Assembly (NCBI RefSeq): GCF_050876985.1
Contig: NZ_JBPAPP010000005.1
DNA: 64,000 bases
Source: Halopseudomonas sp002296055
GTDB lineage: Bacteria; Pseudomonadota; Gammaproteobacteria; Pseudomonadales; Pseudomonadaceae
Reading direction: 5' to 3' (one strand)
The first letter of the stretch is position 1; every line of letters starts with the position of its first letter. Positions 23,278-32,124 of this stretch are shown here, piece by piece. The position numbers and the translations under genes are program-made. The notes under the pieces are model-generated. The model was not told the DNA's origin. It made no database searches and worked only from the letters and a program-made list of their open reading frames with translations.

Positions 23278-23753
23278 CAGGCCTCCAGCTGCTTGATCAC
23301 GCTGACCATTTCATAGGCAGACATGGCCGCTTCTGCGCCCTTGTTGCCGGCCTTGGTGCCGGAGCGCTCGATGGCCTGCTCGATGCTGTCGACGGTCAAC
23401 ACGCCAAAGGCGACCGGGATACCGTATTCCAGCGACACTGCGCCAACGCCTTTCACGCACTCACCGGCGACGTATTCAAAGTGCGGTGTGCCGCCACGGA
23501 TGACCGCGCCCAGGGTAACAATGGCGTCAAACTTCTTCAGATCAGCCACTTTCTTGACCATCAGCGGAATTTCAAAGGCGCCGGGCACGCGGATGATGGT
23601 GATGTCGGACTCTTTCACGCCATGGCGCTTGAGTGAATCTACAGCGCCCTCGACCAGGCTCTCGACGACAAAGCTGTTGAACCGGCCAACAACCAGTGCA
23701 TAGCGGCCTTGGCCAGTTACAAAATCGCCTTCGATGGTACGGATAGCAGTCAT
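23277..23753 (-). CDS. ribH: 6,7-dimethyl-8-ribityllumazine synthase
   Basis: A 158-residue enzyme that joins ArP and 3,4-dihydroxy-2-butanone 4-phosphate to make lumazine, the substrate of riboflavin synthase. It shows VVGRFNSFVVESLVEGA, VPGAFEIPLMVKK, VTLGAVIRGGTPHFEYVAGE and GVLTVDSIEQAIERSGTKAGNKGAEAA. The ATG at 23753 is preferred over a GTG two codons earlier because it gives MTAIRTIEG and lies at a better distance from the GAGAGAG upstream. It is translationally coupled to nusB. Confidence 0.95.
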   Translation of the reverse strand: MTAIRTIEGDFVTGQGRYALVVGRFNSFVVESLVEGAVDSLKRHGVKESDITIIRVPGAFEIPLMVKKVADLKKFDAIVTLGAVIRGGTPHFEYVAGECVKGVGAVSLEYGIPVAFGVLTVDSIEQAIERSGTKAGNKGAEAAMSAYEMVSVIKQLEA

Positions 23754-23815
23754 GGGCACTCTCTCTCAATTAAAGAACCGGCAGCGCGCTAAGGCGCTGT
23801 CGTGAATCAATGCGT

Positions 23816-24910
23816 TTATTCGCAGGGCAGGTATTCTACTACTTCCAGGTCAAAGCCGGATATGGCGTTGAACTTCATCGGCGCCGACAGCAGGCGCATT
23901 TTGCGCACGCCCAGATCACGCAGAATCTGCGAACCGGCCCCTACCGTATTGTAGGTCGACGGGCGGCGTGGCGCCGATTTGCCCTGACCCAGGTTGGCTA
24001 CGTGATCGAGCAGCGCCTGCGAATCCACCTGATTACCCAGCAGCAGCACCACACCGCGGCCTTCAGCAGCCACACGGCGCATGGCCTCCTGCAGGCTCCA
24101 GCGGCCCGGCTCGGGTACCAGGAACAGATCACGCAGCGGGTCGACATTGTGTACCCGCACCAGCGTCGGCTCCTCGGGCTGGATGTCGCCCAGGGTCAGC
24201 GCCATGTGCACCACATCGTCGGTGCGGTCGCGGTAGGCCACCAGATTGAACTCGCCCAGCTCGCTGCTCAGCAGCTTCTCTTCGGCGCGCTCAACCGTGC
24301 GCTCGTTAAGCAGGCGGTAGTGGATCAGGTCGGCAATGGTGCCGATCTTGATGTTGTGCTGCTTGGCAAACTCTTCCAGCTCCGGGCGACGCGACATGCT
24401 GCCATCGTCGTTCATGATCTCGCAGATCACGGCGGACTCGCCAAAGCCGGCCATACGGGCCAGGTCACAGGAAGCTTCAGTGTGGCCGGCACGCGCCAGC
24501 ACGCCACCGGGCTGCGCCATCAGCGGGAAGATATGGCCGGGGCTGACGATATCTTCGGCCACGGCGTTGGCCGCTGCAGCAGCCTGCACAGTACGTGCGC
24601 GGTCAGCAGCGGAGATACCGGTGCTCACGCCGACTGCAGCCTCGATGGAGACGGTGAACTTGGTACCAAAACCCGAGCCATTGCGCTGCACCATCAGCGG
24701 CAGCTTCAGGCGCTCGCAGCGCTCCAGGCTCATCGGCATGCAGATCAGGCCACGGCCGTAGCGTGCCATGAAGTTGATGTGCTCAGCCTGACAGGCCTCA
24801 CCGGCCATGATCAGATCGCCTTCGTTCTCGCGGTCTTCGTCATCCATCAGGATGACCATTTTACCGGCGCGAATATCTTCGATCAGTTCTTCGATACTGT
24901 TGAGTTTCAT
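23816..24910 (-). CDS. ribBA: 3,4-dihydroxy-2-butanone 4-phosphate synthase with degenerate GTP cyclohydrolase II-like domain
   Basis: A 364-residue two-domain protein. The N-terminal half (about 1-200) is DHBP synthase, which makes the four-carbon unit of riboflavin from ribulose 5-phosphate: DDEDRENEGD, and the histidine in RAGHTEASCDL are intact. The C-terminal half resembles GTP cyclohydrolase II, but where RibA has its zinc cysteines this protein reads VRVHNVDPLRDLFL, with no C-x10-C-x-C. That domain is therefore probably not catalytic as a cyclohydrolase, and the separate ribA does the job. This arrangement is known in pseudomonads. Confidence 0.93.
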   Translation of the reverse strand: MKLNSIEELIEDIRAGKMVILMDDEDRENEGDLIMAGEACQAEHINFMARYGRGLICMPMSLERCERLKLPLMVQRNGSGFGTKFTVSIEAAVGVSTGISAADRARTVQAAAAANAVAEDIVSPGHIFPLMAQPGGVLARAGHTEASCDLARMAGFGESAVICEIMNDDGSMSRRPELEEFAKQHNIKIGTIADLIHYRLLNERTVERAEEKLLSSELGEFNLVAYRDRTDDVVHMALTLGDIQPEEPTLVRVHNVDPLRDLFLVPEPGRWSLQEAMRRVAAEGRGVVLLLGNQVDSQALLDHVANLGQGKSAPRRPSTYNTVGAGSQILRDLGVRKMRLLSAPMKFNAISGFDLEVVEYLPCE

Positions 24911-24933
24911 CCGGCCCTCCGGGGGCAGGTTAA

Positions 24934-25596
24934 TCAGGATTTGAGGAAACCGTTCTCGGCCAGAAAGGCCATGCTGATGCCGCCAGCGGTCGGCTCTGCG
25001 GCCTTCTCACCGAGCAGCAAGCGCTCCAGATAGCGGGCAATCAGATCCACTTCCAGATTGACGGTGGTGCCGGGCTGGTAATCGCCCATGACGGTTTCCT
25101 GCAGGGTGTGCGGAACAATGTTCAGGTGGAAGACCGCGCCTTCCACGGCGTTGACGGTCAGGCTGGTGCCGTCCACGGTGATCGAGCCTTTTTCGGCGAT
25201 GTACTTCGCCAGCTCGGCCGGAGCTTCAACGCGGAAGTGCCAGGAGCGGGCATCCTGGTGCAGCGACAGCACCTTGCCGACGCCGTCGACGTGGCCGCTG
25301 ACCAGGTGACCACCAAGCCGGGTGGTCGGCGTCAGGGCCTTTTCCAGGTTGACCCGGCTGCCCGGCTTCAGCGACGCCAGAGCGGTACGGCGAATGGTCT
25401 CCTGGCTAACATCAGCCCAGAAGCCGTCACCGGGCAATTCAATGGCCGTCAGGCAGACGCCGTTGACCGCGATGCTGTCGCCCAGTTTGACGTCGCCCAG
25501 ATCCAGCTTGCCGGTACGCACGTAAAGACGCACGTCACCGCCCTGGGGCTGCATGCTCTGAATCTGGCCAACCGCTTCGATAATACCGGTAAACAT
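24934..25596 (-). CDS. ribE: Riboflavin synthase, alpha chain
   Basis: A 220-residue enzyme that dismutates two lumazine molecules into riboflavin. It has the two tandem lumazine-binding repeats, the first starting MFTGIIEAVGQI and the second around GHLVSGHVDGVGKV, plus GVCLTAIEL near residue 46. It ends in a helical trimerisation tail. It lies between nhaD and ribBA, with 27 and 23 bp gaps, all in one direction. The symbol ribC is used for the same gene in some Pseudomonas annotations. Confidence 0.95.
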   Translation of the reverse strand: MFTGIIEAVGQIQSMQPQGGDVRLYVRTGKLDLGDVKLGDSIAVNGVCLTAIELPGDGFWADVSQETIRRTALASLKPGSRVNLEKALTPTTRLGGHLVSGHVDGVGKVLSLHQDARSWHFRVEAPAELAKYIAEKGSITVDGTSLTVNAVEGAVFHLNIVPHTLQETVMGDYQPGTTVNLEVDLIARYLERLLLGEKAAEPTAGGISMAFLAENGFLKS

Positions 25597-25623
25597 GAAT
25601 TGCCTCGTTTTTGCCGTTGCCGG

Positions 25624-26880
25624 TCAGGAGACCAGCAGACCCAGACCATAAACAGCGACAAAGCCGAAGGCAAAGGCCATCAGCAACAGTCCAAAGCTGC
25701 GCAGGTAGGTCATGAATGTCAGGCCGGGCATCTTGCTCATGGCAACGATACCGGCAGCGGAGCCAATTATAAGCAGGGAACCACCCACACCAACAGCGTA
25801 GGTCAGCCCCATCCACTCGGCGATGCTCATCTGCAGGTCGGCCTTGAGCAAGGCGGCGGTCAGCGGCACGTTATCGATCAGCGCCGAGAGCATACCCATC
25901 AGGAAGTTGGCGGCCATCGGTGGCATCAGGTCGTACAGTGACGTCAGGCTCTGCAGGGTGCCGATGTACTGCAACATGCCGACCAGCAGCAACACGCCGA
26001 GGAAGAACAGCAGCGTCTCGAACTCGATCACCCGGATGTATTCCAGAATCGGGTCGTTGTCGATGTCTTCGTTGAAAAACCGCGCGATCAGGAACATCAA
26101 CGCCAAACCGGTCAGGAAGGTCAGCACCGGCGGAATGGCAAAGAACAGGCTGAGCAGAATGGTCGCCAGAATAGTGACCAGAAACAGCCCGCCGATGACC
26201 TGATCGACGCCGCGCAGCTCGTGCAGCTCATTGCGCTCGATGACAACCTCGTCGCCCATGCCAATCGACAGCAGCGCCGCCAGCAGCAGCACGGCCAACA
26301 GCGCCGGCAAGCTCAGCAGCAGCAGATTGGTGATCTCGACCTTGTCGGCCATAAAGATCATCAGCGTGGTCACGTCGCCGGTAATCATCGCCACACCGCC
26401 GGAGTTGACCGCAAACACCACCAACGTGGCGAAGCGCAGCATCTTGCGAAGCTCAAGGTTAAGGCTGAGTACCAGCGCCACCGACACCAGAGTGGCGGTG
26501 ATGTTGTCGGCAATCGAGGAGAACACAAAGCAGAAGCCGCCCGTCAAGAACAGCAGTTTGCGCTCGGTGATGCGCCCGGGAAGAATGCGGTAGATGACGT
26601 TTTCGATCAGGCCCTTTTTGTTCAGGTAAGCCACAAACGTCATGGTCGCCAGCAGAAACAGCCAGAGGCTGGCGATATCGGTGATGTTTTCGTTAAGCGC
26701 CTCATGTACCTGCTCGCGTACCGCCTCGCTGGGCGCGGCGATAAACAGCACCAGCCAGGACAGGGCGCCGAACAGCAGCACCACCTTGGCCTTGTTTACA
26801 TGGATAACTTCTTCAAGCACCACGCCCAAAAAGGCGATCACTGCCATCGCCAGGAGCAGTATCTGTACGCTGCTTTGCAT
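25624..26880 (-). CDS. nhaD: Na+/H+ antiporter, NhaD family
   Basis: A 418-residue polytopic inner-membrane protein of the ion-transporter (IT) superfamily with about 10-12 hydrophobic segments. Recognisable pieces are LEEVIHVNKAKVVLLFGALSW near the start, FVFSSIADNITATLVSVAL, FAVNSGGVAMITGDVTTLMI and LSALIDNVPLTAALL, where the buried aspartates in ADN and IDN are the likely ion-coupling residues. NhaD exchanges Na+ or Li+ for protons and supports salt and alkali tolerance. It is placed between ribD and ribE with short gaps, so it is probably transcribed with the riboflavin genes. That is not the gene order I remember for P. aeruginosa. Confidence 0.92.
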   Translation of the reverse strand: MQSSVQILLLAMAVIAFLGVVLEEVIHVNKAKVVLLFGALSWLVLFIAAPSEAVREQVHEALNENITDIASLWLFLLATMTFVAYLNKKGLIENVIYRILPGRITERKLLFLTGGFCFVFSSIADNITATLVSVALVLSLNLELRKMLRFATLVVFAVNSGGVAMITGDVTTLMIFMADKVEITNLLLLSLPALLAVLLLAALLSIGMGDEVVIERNELHELRGVDQVIGGLFLVTILATILLSLFFAIPPVLTFLTGLALMFLIARFFNEDIDNDPILEYIRVIEFETLLFFLGVLLLVGMLQYIGTLQSLTSLYDLMPPMAANFLMGMLSALIDNVPLTAALLKADLQMSIAEWMGLTYAVGVGGSLLIIGSAAGIVAMSKMPGLTFMTYLRSFGLLLMAFAFGFVAVYGLGLLVS

Positions 26881-26892
26881 TGGTTAACACTC

Positions 26893-28023
26893 TCAGGAAG
26901 GGAAAATCGGGCGTGCAGTGATGCGCCAATCCTGGCCTATGGCTCGCATATCGGTGATGGCGACGTCCATCGCCTCGCTCATGCTCTCGAAGGGGAGCTG
27001 CATCAGGGGGCGCGCCTGACTGCCCAAGAGGCGCGGCGCCATATACACAATCACTTCATCAACCAGACCGGCACGCCAGAAGGCGCCCGACAGCCCGGCA
27101 CCGGCTTCGACCAGTACCTCGTTGCAGCCGCGCGCGGCGAGGGTCTGCAACACGGCCTGCAGATCGACTTTGCCGTCTGCACCGGGGACCGCCAGCAGTT
27201 CGCTGCCAACGGCCAGATAATCATCGGCGGCCTGCTCAGCGCTGGTGCTGATCACCAGCGTGGGGCCTGCCTCACGGAAAAAACGCTGTTCTAACGGCAC
27301 CCGGCGCAGGCTGTCGATCAGCACACGCAGCGGTTGCCTTTCGGCGGCCGCCGCCGCTTCATCACTCGGCAGCCCAAGCTCGCTGGCACGCACGGTCAGC
27401 GCCGAGTCATCCAGCAGCACGCTATCGGCACCGCTGACCACCGCGCCGCTGCGCGCCCGCAGGCGCTGCACGTCAGCGCGGGCGGCCGGGCCGGTAATCC
27501 ACTTGCTTTCACCGCTGGCCATGGCAGTGCGCCCGTCCAGGCTCATCGCCAGCTTAACGCGCACCCAGGGCAGGCCCTGTTGCATGCGCTTGATAAAACC
27601 GGGGTTGAGCGCGCGCGCCTGCTCTTCGAGTAGCCCGCACTCAACCGCGATACCGGCCTCGCGCAGCCGCTGCAGGCCGTTGCCGGCCACCTGGGGGTTG
27701 GGGTCCTGCATGGCCGCGACCATGCGCGACACACCGGCCTTGATCAGCGCATCGGCGCAGGGCGGGGTCTTGCCAAAGTGGCTGCAGGGCTCAAGGGTGA
27801 CATAGGCGGTGGCGCCACGGGCTCGCTCGCCGGCCTGTGCCAGGGCGTTTACCTCGGCGTGGCCTTCACCGGCGCGCACATGCCACCCCTCACCGACCAC
27901 CTCGCCATCGGCGACCAGCACACAACCCACGCGCGGATTGGGTTCAGTGGTGTACAGGCCGCGCTCGGCCAGCATCAGCGCCCGGCTCATCCAGCTGCGG
28001 TCGGCAGCGCTCCACTCAGGCAT
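26893..28023 (-). CDS. ribD: Bifunctional diaminohydroxyphosphoribosylaminopyrimidine deaminase / 5-amino-6-(5-phosphoribosylamino)uracil reductase
   Basis: A 376-residue two-domain riboflavin enzyme. The N-terminal deaminase (about 1-150) carries the zinc motif GEGHAEVNAL and EPCSHFGKTPPCADAL; the C-terminal NADPH reductase (about 155-376) starts RVKLAMSLDGRTAMASGESKWI. The ATG at 28023 overlaps the end of nrdR by 8 bp and gives a standard N terminus; an in-frame start further upstream would lie deeper inside nrdR. It is the second gene of the nrdR-ribD-nhaD-ribE-ribBA-ribH-nusB-thiL-pgpA series. Confidence 0.95.
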   Translation of the reverse strand: MPEWSAADRSWMSRALMLAERGLYTTEPNPRVGCVLVADGEVVGEGWHVRAGEGHAEVNALAQAGERARGATAYVTLEPCSHFGKTPPCADALIKAGVSRMVAAMQDPNPQVAGNGLQRLREAGIAVECGLLEEQARALNPGFIKRMQQGLPWVRVKLAMSLDGRTAMASGESKWITGPAARADVQRLRARSGAVVSGADSVLLDDSALTVRASELGLPSDEAAAAAERQPLRVLIDSLRRVPLEQRFFREAGPTLVISTSAEQAADDYLAVGSELLAVPGADGKVDLQAVLQTLAARGCNEVLVEAGAGLSGAFWRAGLVDEVIVYMAPRLLGSQARPLMQLPFESMSEAMDVAITDMRAIGQDWRITARPIFPS

Positions 28024-28489
28024 CGCTGTCGTCCTGCTCGCGGCGCGACAGGCGCTCAATCTCTTCGCGGAACTGATTCAGATCCTGGAAGCGGCGGTAC
28101 ACGGAGGCAAAGCGGATGTAAGCGACTTCATCGAGCTGCTTGAGCTCACGCATGACCATCTCGCCAACCGTCATGGCCTTCACCTCGCGCTCACCCGTGG
28201 CGCGCAGGCGGTGCTTGATATGGCCGATGGCGGCTTCAATCTGCTCAACGCTGACCGGACGCTTTTCCAGCGCGCGCTGAAAACCAGCCCGCAGCTTGTC
28301 TTCATCAAAGGGCTGGCGACGCCCGTCCTGCTTGATCACCCGAGGCAGTACCAGTTCGGCCGTTTCAAAGGTGGTGAAGCGTTCCTGGCAGGCCAGGCAC
28401 TCGCGGCGCCGACGAACCTGATCGCCTTCGGCGACAAGGCGCGAGTCGATCACCTTGGTGTCATGGGCGCCACAGAACGGACAATGCAT
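28016..28489 (-). CDS. nrdR: Transcriptional repressor NrdR
   Basis: A 157-residue regulator of ribonucleotide reductase genes. The N-terminal zinc ribbon MHCPFCG...RRRECLACQERF has the two CxxC pairs, and the ATP-cone follows (about 45-135: VIKQDGRRQPFDEDKLRAGF). It senses ATP/dATP and binds NrdR boxes of nrd operons; none of those operons is in this window. It is the first gene of the riboflavin series, and its promoter should lie in 28490-28570. Confidence 0.97.
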   Translation of the reverse strand: MHCPFCGAHDTKVIDSRLVAEGDQVRRRRECLACQERFTTFETAELVLPRVIKQDGRRQPFDEDKLRAGFQRALEKRPVSVEQIEAAIGHIKHRLRATGEREVKAMTVGEMVMRELKQLDEVAYIRFASVYRRFQDLNQFREEIERLSRREQDDSDA

Positions 28490-28569
28490 GCAGGTTTTCC
28501 CGAGCGGATATAAAAGCGGCCTACATAGTACTCCTTTGTAGGCCGGGGATAAAATGTATCCTTATGTTA

Positions 28570-28598
28570 CCCCTCCCGCCGCAGAACGGCGGGAGGGG
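28570..28598 (-). terminator. Hairpin terminator downstream of the acyl-CoA synthetase gene
   Basis: A perfect 12-bp GC-rich stem (28570-28581 with 28587-28598, loop of 5) lies 4 bp after the synthetase stop. No clear T tract follows on the minus strand. It would also separate this unit from the nrdR promoter. Confidence 0.65.
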
Positions 28599-28602
28599 GC
28601 AC

Positions 28603-30084
28603 TCAGGCAGACGCTTGCAACCAGCTGTCACGCAGCCGACGCTTAGCCACCTTGCCGTTGTCGTCACGCGGCAGTGTCTCGACTACCTCAACCCGCTTGG
28701 GCACCTTGTAGCCAGCCATCTGCTCGCGGATAAAGGCCTGCACCTGCTCGGCTGACACCTTGCCTCCGGGACTGGCTACCACGGCCATCAACGACTCACC
28801 GTACTCGGCATCCGGCACACCGAACACCGCGCAATCTGTGACACCCTCCAGGGTGATCAACACGTGCTCGATCTCGGCCGGGTAGATGTTTACGCCGCCA
28901 GAGATGACCATGTCCGACTGGCGGTCACAGACATACAAATAGCCCTCGGCATCCAGATAGCCGATGTCGCCAACCGTGGCCAGATCATCCAGCCCGGCCT
29001 TGATGCGCGCGGCGTCGTTATTCAGGTAGGTAAAGTCCGGCACCATAGGCTGACGCACATAGATCACGCCCGGCTCGCCCACAGCGCACTCGCGGCCGTC
29101 TTCGCTGACAATGCGAATCCGCGTATCGGCGATCGGCCGACCCACACTCCCCGGCTTCCGGCGTGCGGACTGCGGGTCCTGCAGGGTCACCATGCCGGTC
29201 TCGCTGGAGGCGTAGGTTTCAAAGATCACATCACCCCACCAGTCGAGCATCGCCTGTTTGACTTCCGGGGCGCAGGGCGCGCCGGTGGAGGCAACAAAGC
29301 GCACCGACGAGATATCGTACTTGGCCCGAACCTCTTCCGGCAGACGCAGCAAACGCACGTACATGATAGGCACCAGGTAGACCACCTCGATGCGGTGCTC
29401 GGCGATCAGCGCCAGCGTCTGCTCAGCATCGAAACGCGGCATTACCACCAAGGTCTCGGCCTGCTGAATTGCCTGCTGGGTGAACGAGGTTGGCGCGCTG
29501 TGGTACAGCGGCGCGGTCACCATGGCGCGCACCCCGGGGGTAATACCCCAGGCGATGCGGCACAGCTCGCGCATACCCTCTGCCATCTGCGCACGCAGCT
29601 CCGGCGGCGGCGCCAGACGCACTACGCCCTTGGGCCGCCCAGTGGTGCCCGAGGTATAGGCCATATGAGCACGCGGTGTACGTTCGGGGCCGTCGTAGGG
29701 CGCTTGCTGCGCCAGCCAGCGTTCATAGTCGCGGGCGTCGTCGGCAGCCGCATCAACCACCAGCACTTCGACACCCGCCGGTACCGCGTCACCCAGGGTC
29801 GCCAACAGGTCGCCCTCGACGATCAACACCTTGGCCGACGAGTCGTTCAGCAGGTACGCCACCTCATCAGCCTTGAAGTGCCAGTTAATCGGGCAGTAGA
29901 AACAACCGGCGATCTGGCAGCTCTGAATGGCATCGATAAATGCCGGGCCGTTGCGCAGCATCACTGCGATCACATCGCCATCTTCAACGCCAAAACGCGC
30001 CAGGCCACCGGCCAGCCGCAGCGCGCGGTCGGCTACCTCATCACCGCTGCGGCGCAGCTCGCCACAGATGAGTTGTGCAGTCAT
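28603..30084 (-). CDS. AMP-forming acyl-CoA synthetase (class I adenylate-forming enzyme)
   Basis: A 493-residue cytoplasmic ligase that activates a carboxylic acid as an acyl-AMP and then a CoA thioester. The AMP-binding P-loop AYTSGTTGRPKG is at about 142-153, FETYASSETG near 285, the hinge-like GDIGYLDAEGYLYVCDRQSDMVISGG near 360, and the catalytic lysine in NGKVAKRRL near the C terminus. The substrate cannot be read from the sequence. The start overlaps the stop of the upstream flavin-dependent gene in an ATGA, and the pair faces a LysR regulator, suggesting a small inducible catabolic operon. Confidence 0.9.
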   Translation of the reverse strand: MTAQLICGELRRSGDEVADRALRLAGGLARFGVEDGDVIAVMLRNGPAFIDAIQSCQIAGCFYCPINWHFKADEVAYLLNDSSAKVLIVEGDLLATLGDAVPAGVEVLVVDAAADDARDYERWLAQQAPYDGPERTPRAHMAYTSGTTGRPKGVVRLAPPPELRAQMAEGMRELCRIAWGITPGVRAMVTAPLYHSAPTSFTQQAIQQAETLVVMPRFDAEQTLALIAEHRIEVVYLVPIMYVRLLRLPEEVRAKYDISSVRFVASTGAPCAPEVKQAMLDWWGDVIFETYASSETGMVTLQDPQSARRKPGSVGRPIADTRIRIVSEDGRECAVGEPGVIYVRQPMVPDFTYLNNDAARIKAGLDDLATVGDIGYLDAEGYLYVCDRQSDMVISGGVNIYPAEIEHVLITLEGVTDCAVFGVPDAEYGESLMAVVASPGGKVSAEQVQAFIREQMAGYKVPKRVEVVETLPRDDNGKVAKRRLRDSWLQASA

Positions 30085-31070
30085 TAGCGGGCTCCAAAGG
30101 GCTGGGTGATGCGCGCCATGCGCTCCTGCGCTTCATGGTATTCGCGCTCCAGCTGGGCCACGGCCTCGGCGGCGGAGGTCACCTTGCCAATGCTGCCGAC
30201 ACCTTGGCCAGCGCCCCAAATGTCGCGCCAGGCCTTGCTCTTGCTGCTGCCGCCAGAGCCAAACTTCATGCTGCTCTTGTCACCCTCGGGCAGGTCGTTC
30301 GGGTCCATGCCGGCATTAACGATACTGGGCTTGAGGTAGTTGCCGTGCACCCCGGTAAACAGGTTGCTGTAAACAATGTCATCGGCACTGGTATCCACCA
30401 GCATCTGTTTGTAGGCCGGATCAGCGTTGGCTTCATGGGTGGCGATAAAGCGCGTGCCCATGTAGGCCAAGTCGGCGCCCATGGCCTGCGCGGCGAGGAT
30501 TTGCTCGCCCTTGGCAATGGAGCCAGACAGGATGATCGGGCCGTCATAGAAGGCGCGAATTTCCGATACCAGCGCGAAGGGGCTGAGCTGACCGGCGTGG
30601 CCGCCAGCGCCAGCACAGACCAGAATCAGGCCATCAACACCGGCCTCGATGGCCTTCTTGGCGTGCTTGACGTTGATGACGTCGTGGAACACCAAGCCGC
30701 CGTAGCTGTGGATGGGGCCGACCACCTCGTTAGGCGCGCGCAGGCTGGTGATGATGATCGGCACTTTATATTTCACGCAGAGCTCGACGTCATGCTGCAG
30801 GCGATCGTTACTGCTGTGCACGATCTGGTTGACCGCAAAGGGTGCCACCTTGGCCTCGGGGTTGGCGGCCTGATAGTCGGCCAGCTCGCTGGTGATGCGC
30901 TGCAGCCACTCGTCCAGCACCTCGGCCGGGCGCGCGTTAAGCGCCGGGAAGGAGCCGACGACCCCGGCCTTGCACTGGGCAATGACCAGATCCGGGTTGG
31001 AGATGATAAACAGCGGTGAACAGATGACCGGCAAGCTCAGATTGCCTTGCAGAACGGCGGGCAGACTCAT
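30084..31070 (-). CDS. Nitronate monooxygenase family FMN-dependent protein
   Basis: A 328-residue TIM-barrel flavoprotein of the nitronate monooxygenase / 2-nitropropane dioxygenase family. It starts LPVICSPLFIISNPDLVIAQ and has FPALNARP, then VCAGAGGHAGQLSPFALVSE, IILSGSIAKGEQILAAQAMGADLAYMGTRFIAT, the FMN-phosphate region. Members oxidise nitronates or act as enoyl-type oxidoreductases; the physiological substrate here is unknown. CAGGAG lies upstream of the ATG at 31070. It is first in an operon with the acyl-CoA synthetase. Confidence 0.88.
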   Translation of the reverse strand: MSLPAVLQGNLSLPVICSPLFIISNPDLVIAQCKAGVVGSFPALNARPAEVLDEWLQRITSELADYQAANPEAKVAPFAVNQIVHSSNDRLQHDVELCVKYKVPIIITSLRAPNEVVGPIHSYGGLVFHDVINVKHAKKAIEAGVDGLILVCAGAGGHAGQLSPFALVSEIRAFYDGPIILSGSIAKGEQILAAQAMGADLAYMGTRFIATHEANADPAYKQMLVDTSADDIVYSNLFTGVHGNYLKPSIVNAGMDPNDLPEGDKSSMKFGSGGSSKSKAWRDIWGAGQGVGSIGKVTSAAEAVAQLEREYHEAQERMARITQPFGAR

Positions 31071-31103
31071 GCGTGCGCTCCTGGGTGTTGTGATTGTTCA
31101 GGG

Positions 31104-31132
31104 ACTATAAAAGCCTGCCATCTGCTCTACAA
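31104..31132 (-). promoter_or_regulatory. Candidate promoter for the nitronate monooxygenase-acyl-CoA synthetase operon
   Basis: Read on the minus strand: TTGTAG (31127-31132), 17-bp spacer, TATAGT (31104-31109). It lies in the divergent region shared with the LysR gene, where such regulators usually bind. Confidence 0.5.
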
Positions 31133-31174
31133 TGTCCGCACTCAAGCCCAAACTGTTTACTGATAGGCAACAAT

Positions 31175-32110
31175 GTGGACATCAAGACCCTGCAGTATTT
31201 CAGCGCCATCGTTGAAGCCGGCAGCATGAGTGGCGCAGCCCGCCGGCTTGGCACCTCTCGCTCGCATATCAGCCGACGGCTGAAGGCGCTGGAGCAGGAT
31301 CTGGAAGTGCAGCTGCTGCGACGCACTACCCGGCGCATCGAGCCGACTCAAATCGGTTGGGCGCTGTACGAACACGCCGCGCGCATCAGCCAGGAGTTGA
31401 GCGCACTGCAGTCCACCGTCGATAACCTTGGCCGCAACCTGCGCGGCCACCTGCGCCTGAGCGTGCCCTCGGCCCTCGGGCAACAGGTGCTTGGCCCACT
31501 GCTGCTGGAGTTTGCCGAGGCCTATCCGGATGTCAGCCTGCAGTTGACCTTCAGCAACCGCATCTTTGATCTGGTGGCCGAAGAGATCGACCTGGCTATC
31601 CGCGTCACCAACACCCCGCCCGACACCCTGGTCGCCAGAGATCTGGGCCCCATCGACTGGGTGCTGTGCGCTAGCCCCGCCTACCTGCAACGCGTTGGCG
31701 CGCCACAGCAGCCGGAAGACCTGCTGCGCTGTGACATGGTCAGCGTCAAGGTGCCGGACCTGCGCCTGCCATTGGAACTGTCTGACGGCAGGCACAGGCA
31801 AGTGCTGACCTTGCGCCCGCGCCTGCAGACCGAAGACATGCTGTTTCTGCGCCGCGCGGCAGAACAGGGGCTGGGCTGCGCCCTGCTACCCTACTACGCC
31901 GTGCGAGAGGAACTGGAAAACGGCAAACTGCAGGCGGTGCTCCCCACCTACCGAGCCCGGGTCGACGCCTGGGGCGATCACCTGTACCTGCTGACTGCGC
32001 CCAACCTCTACCCCACGCTGGCCACCCGCGCGCTAATCGAGTTTCTGCGCAGCCGGCTGGCGGACATTCCGCTGACACCCAAGCAGCCGCTTGGCAAAAT
32101 GTCCGTCTGA
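31175..32110 (+). CDS. LysR-family transcriptional regulator
   Basis: A 311-residue regulator. The N-terminal winged helix-turn-helix (about 1-60) reads MDIKTLQYFSAIVEAGSM then AARRLGTSRSHISRRLKALE; the substrate-binding domain follows (about 88-300). The GTG at 31175 is chosen because it places the helix-turn-helix at the normal distance from the N terminus; an ATG at 31094 would add 27 unusual residues and lie in the promoter region. It is divergent from the nitronate monooxygenase-acyl-CoA synthetase pair, which it probably controls. The effector is unknown. Confidence 0.92.
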   Translation: MDIKTLQYFSAIVEAGSMSGAARRLGTSRSHISRRLKALEQDLEVQLLRRTTRRIEPTQIGWALYEHAARISQELSALQSTVDNLGRNLRGHLRLSVPSALGQQVLGPLLLEFAEAYPDVSLQLTFSNRIFDLVAEEIDLAIRVTNTPPDTLVARDLGPIDWVLCASPAYLQRVGAPQQPEDLLRCDMVSVKVPDLRLPLELSDGRHRQVLTLRPRLQTEDMLFLRRAAEQGLGCALLPYYAVREELENGKLQAVLPTYRARVDAWGDHLYLLTAPNLYPTLATRALIEFLRSRLADIPLTPKQPLGKMSV

Positions 32111-32124
32111 GCCAGGAGCCGACC

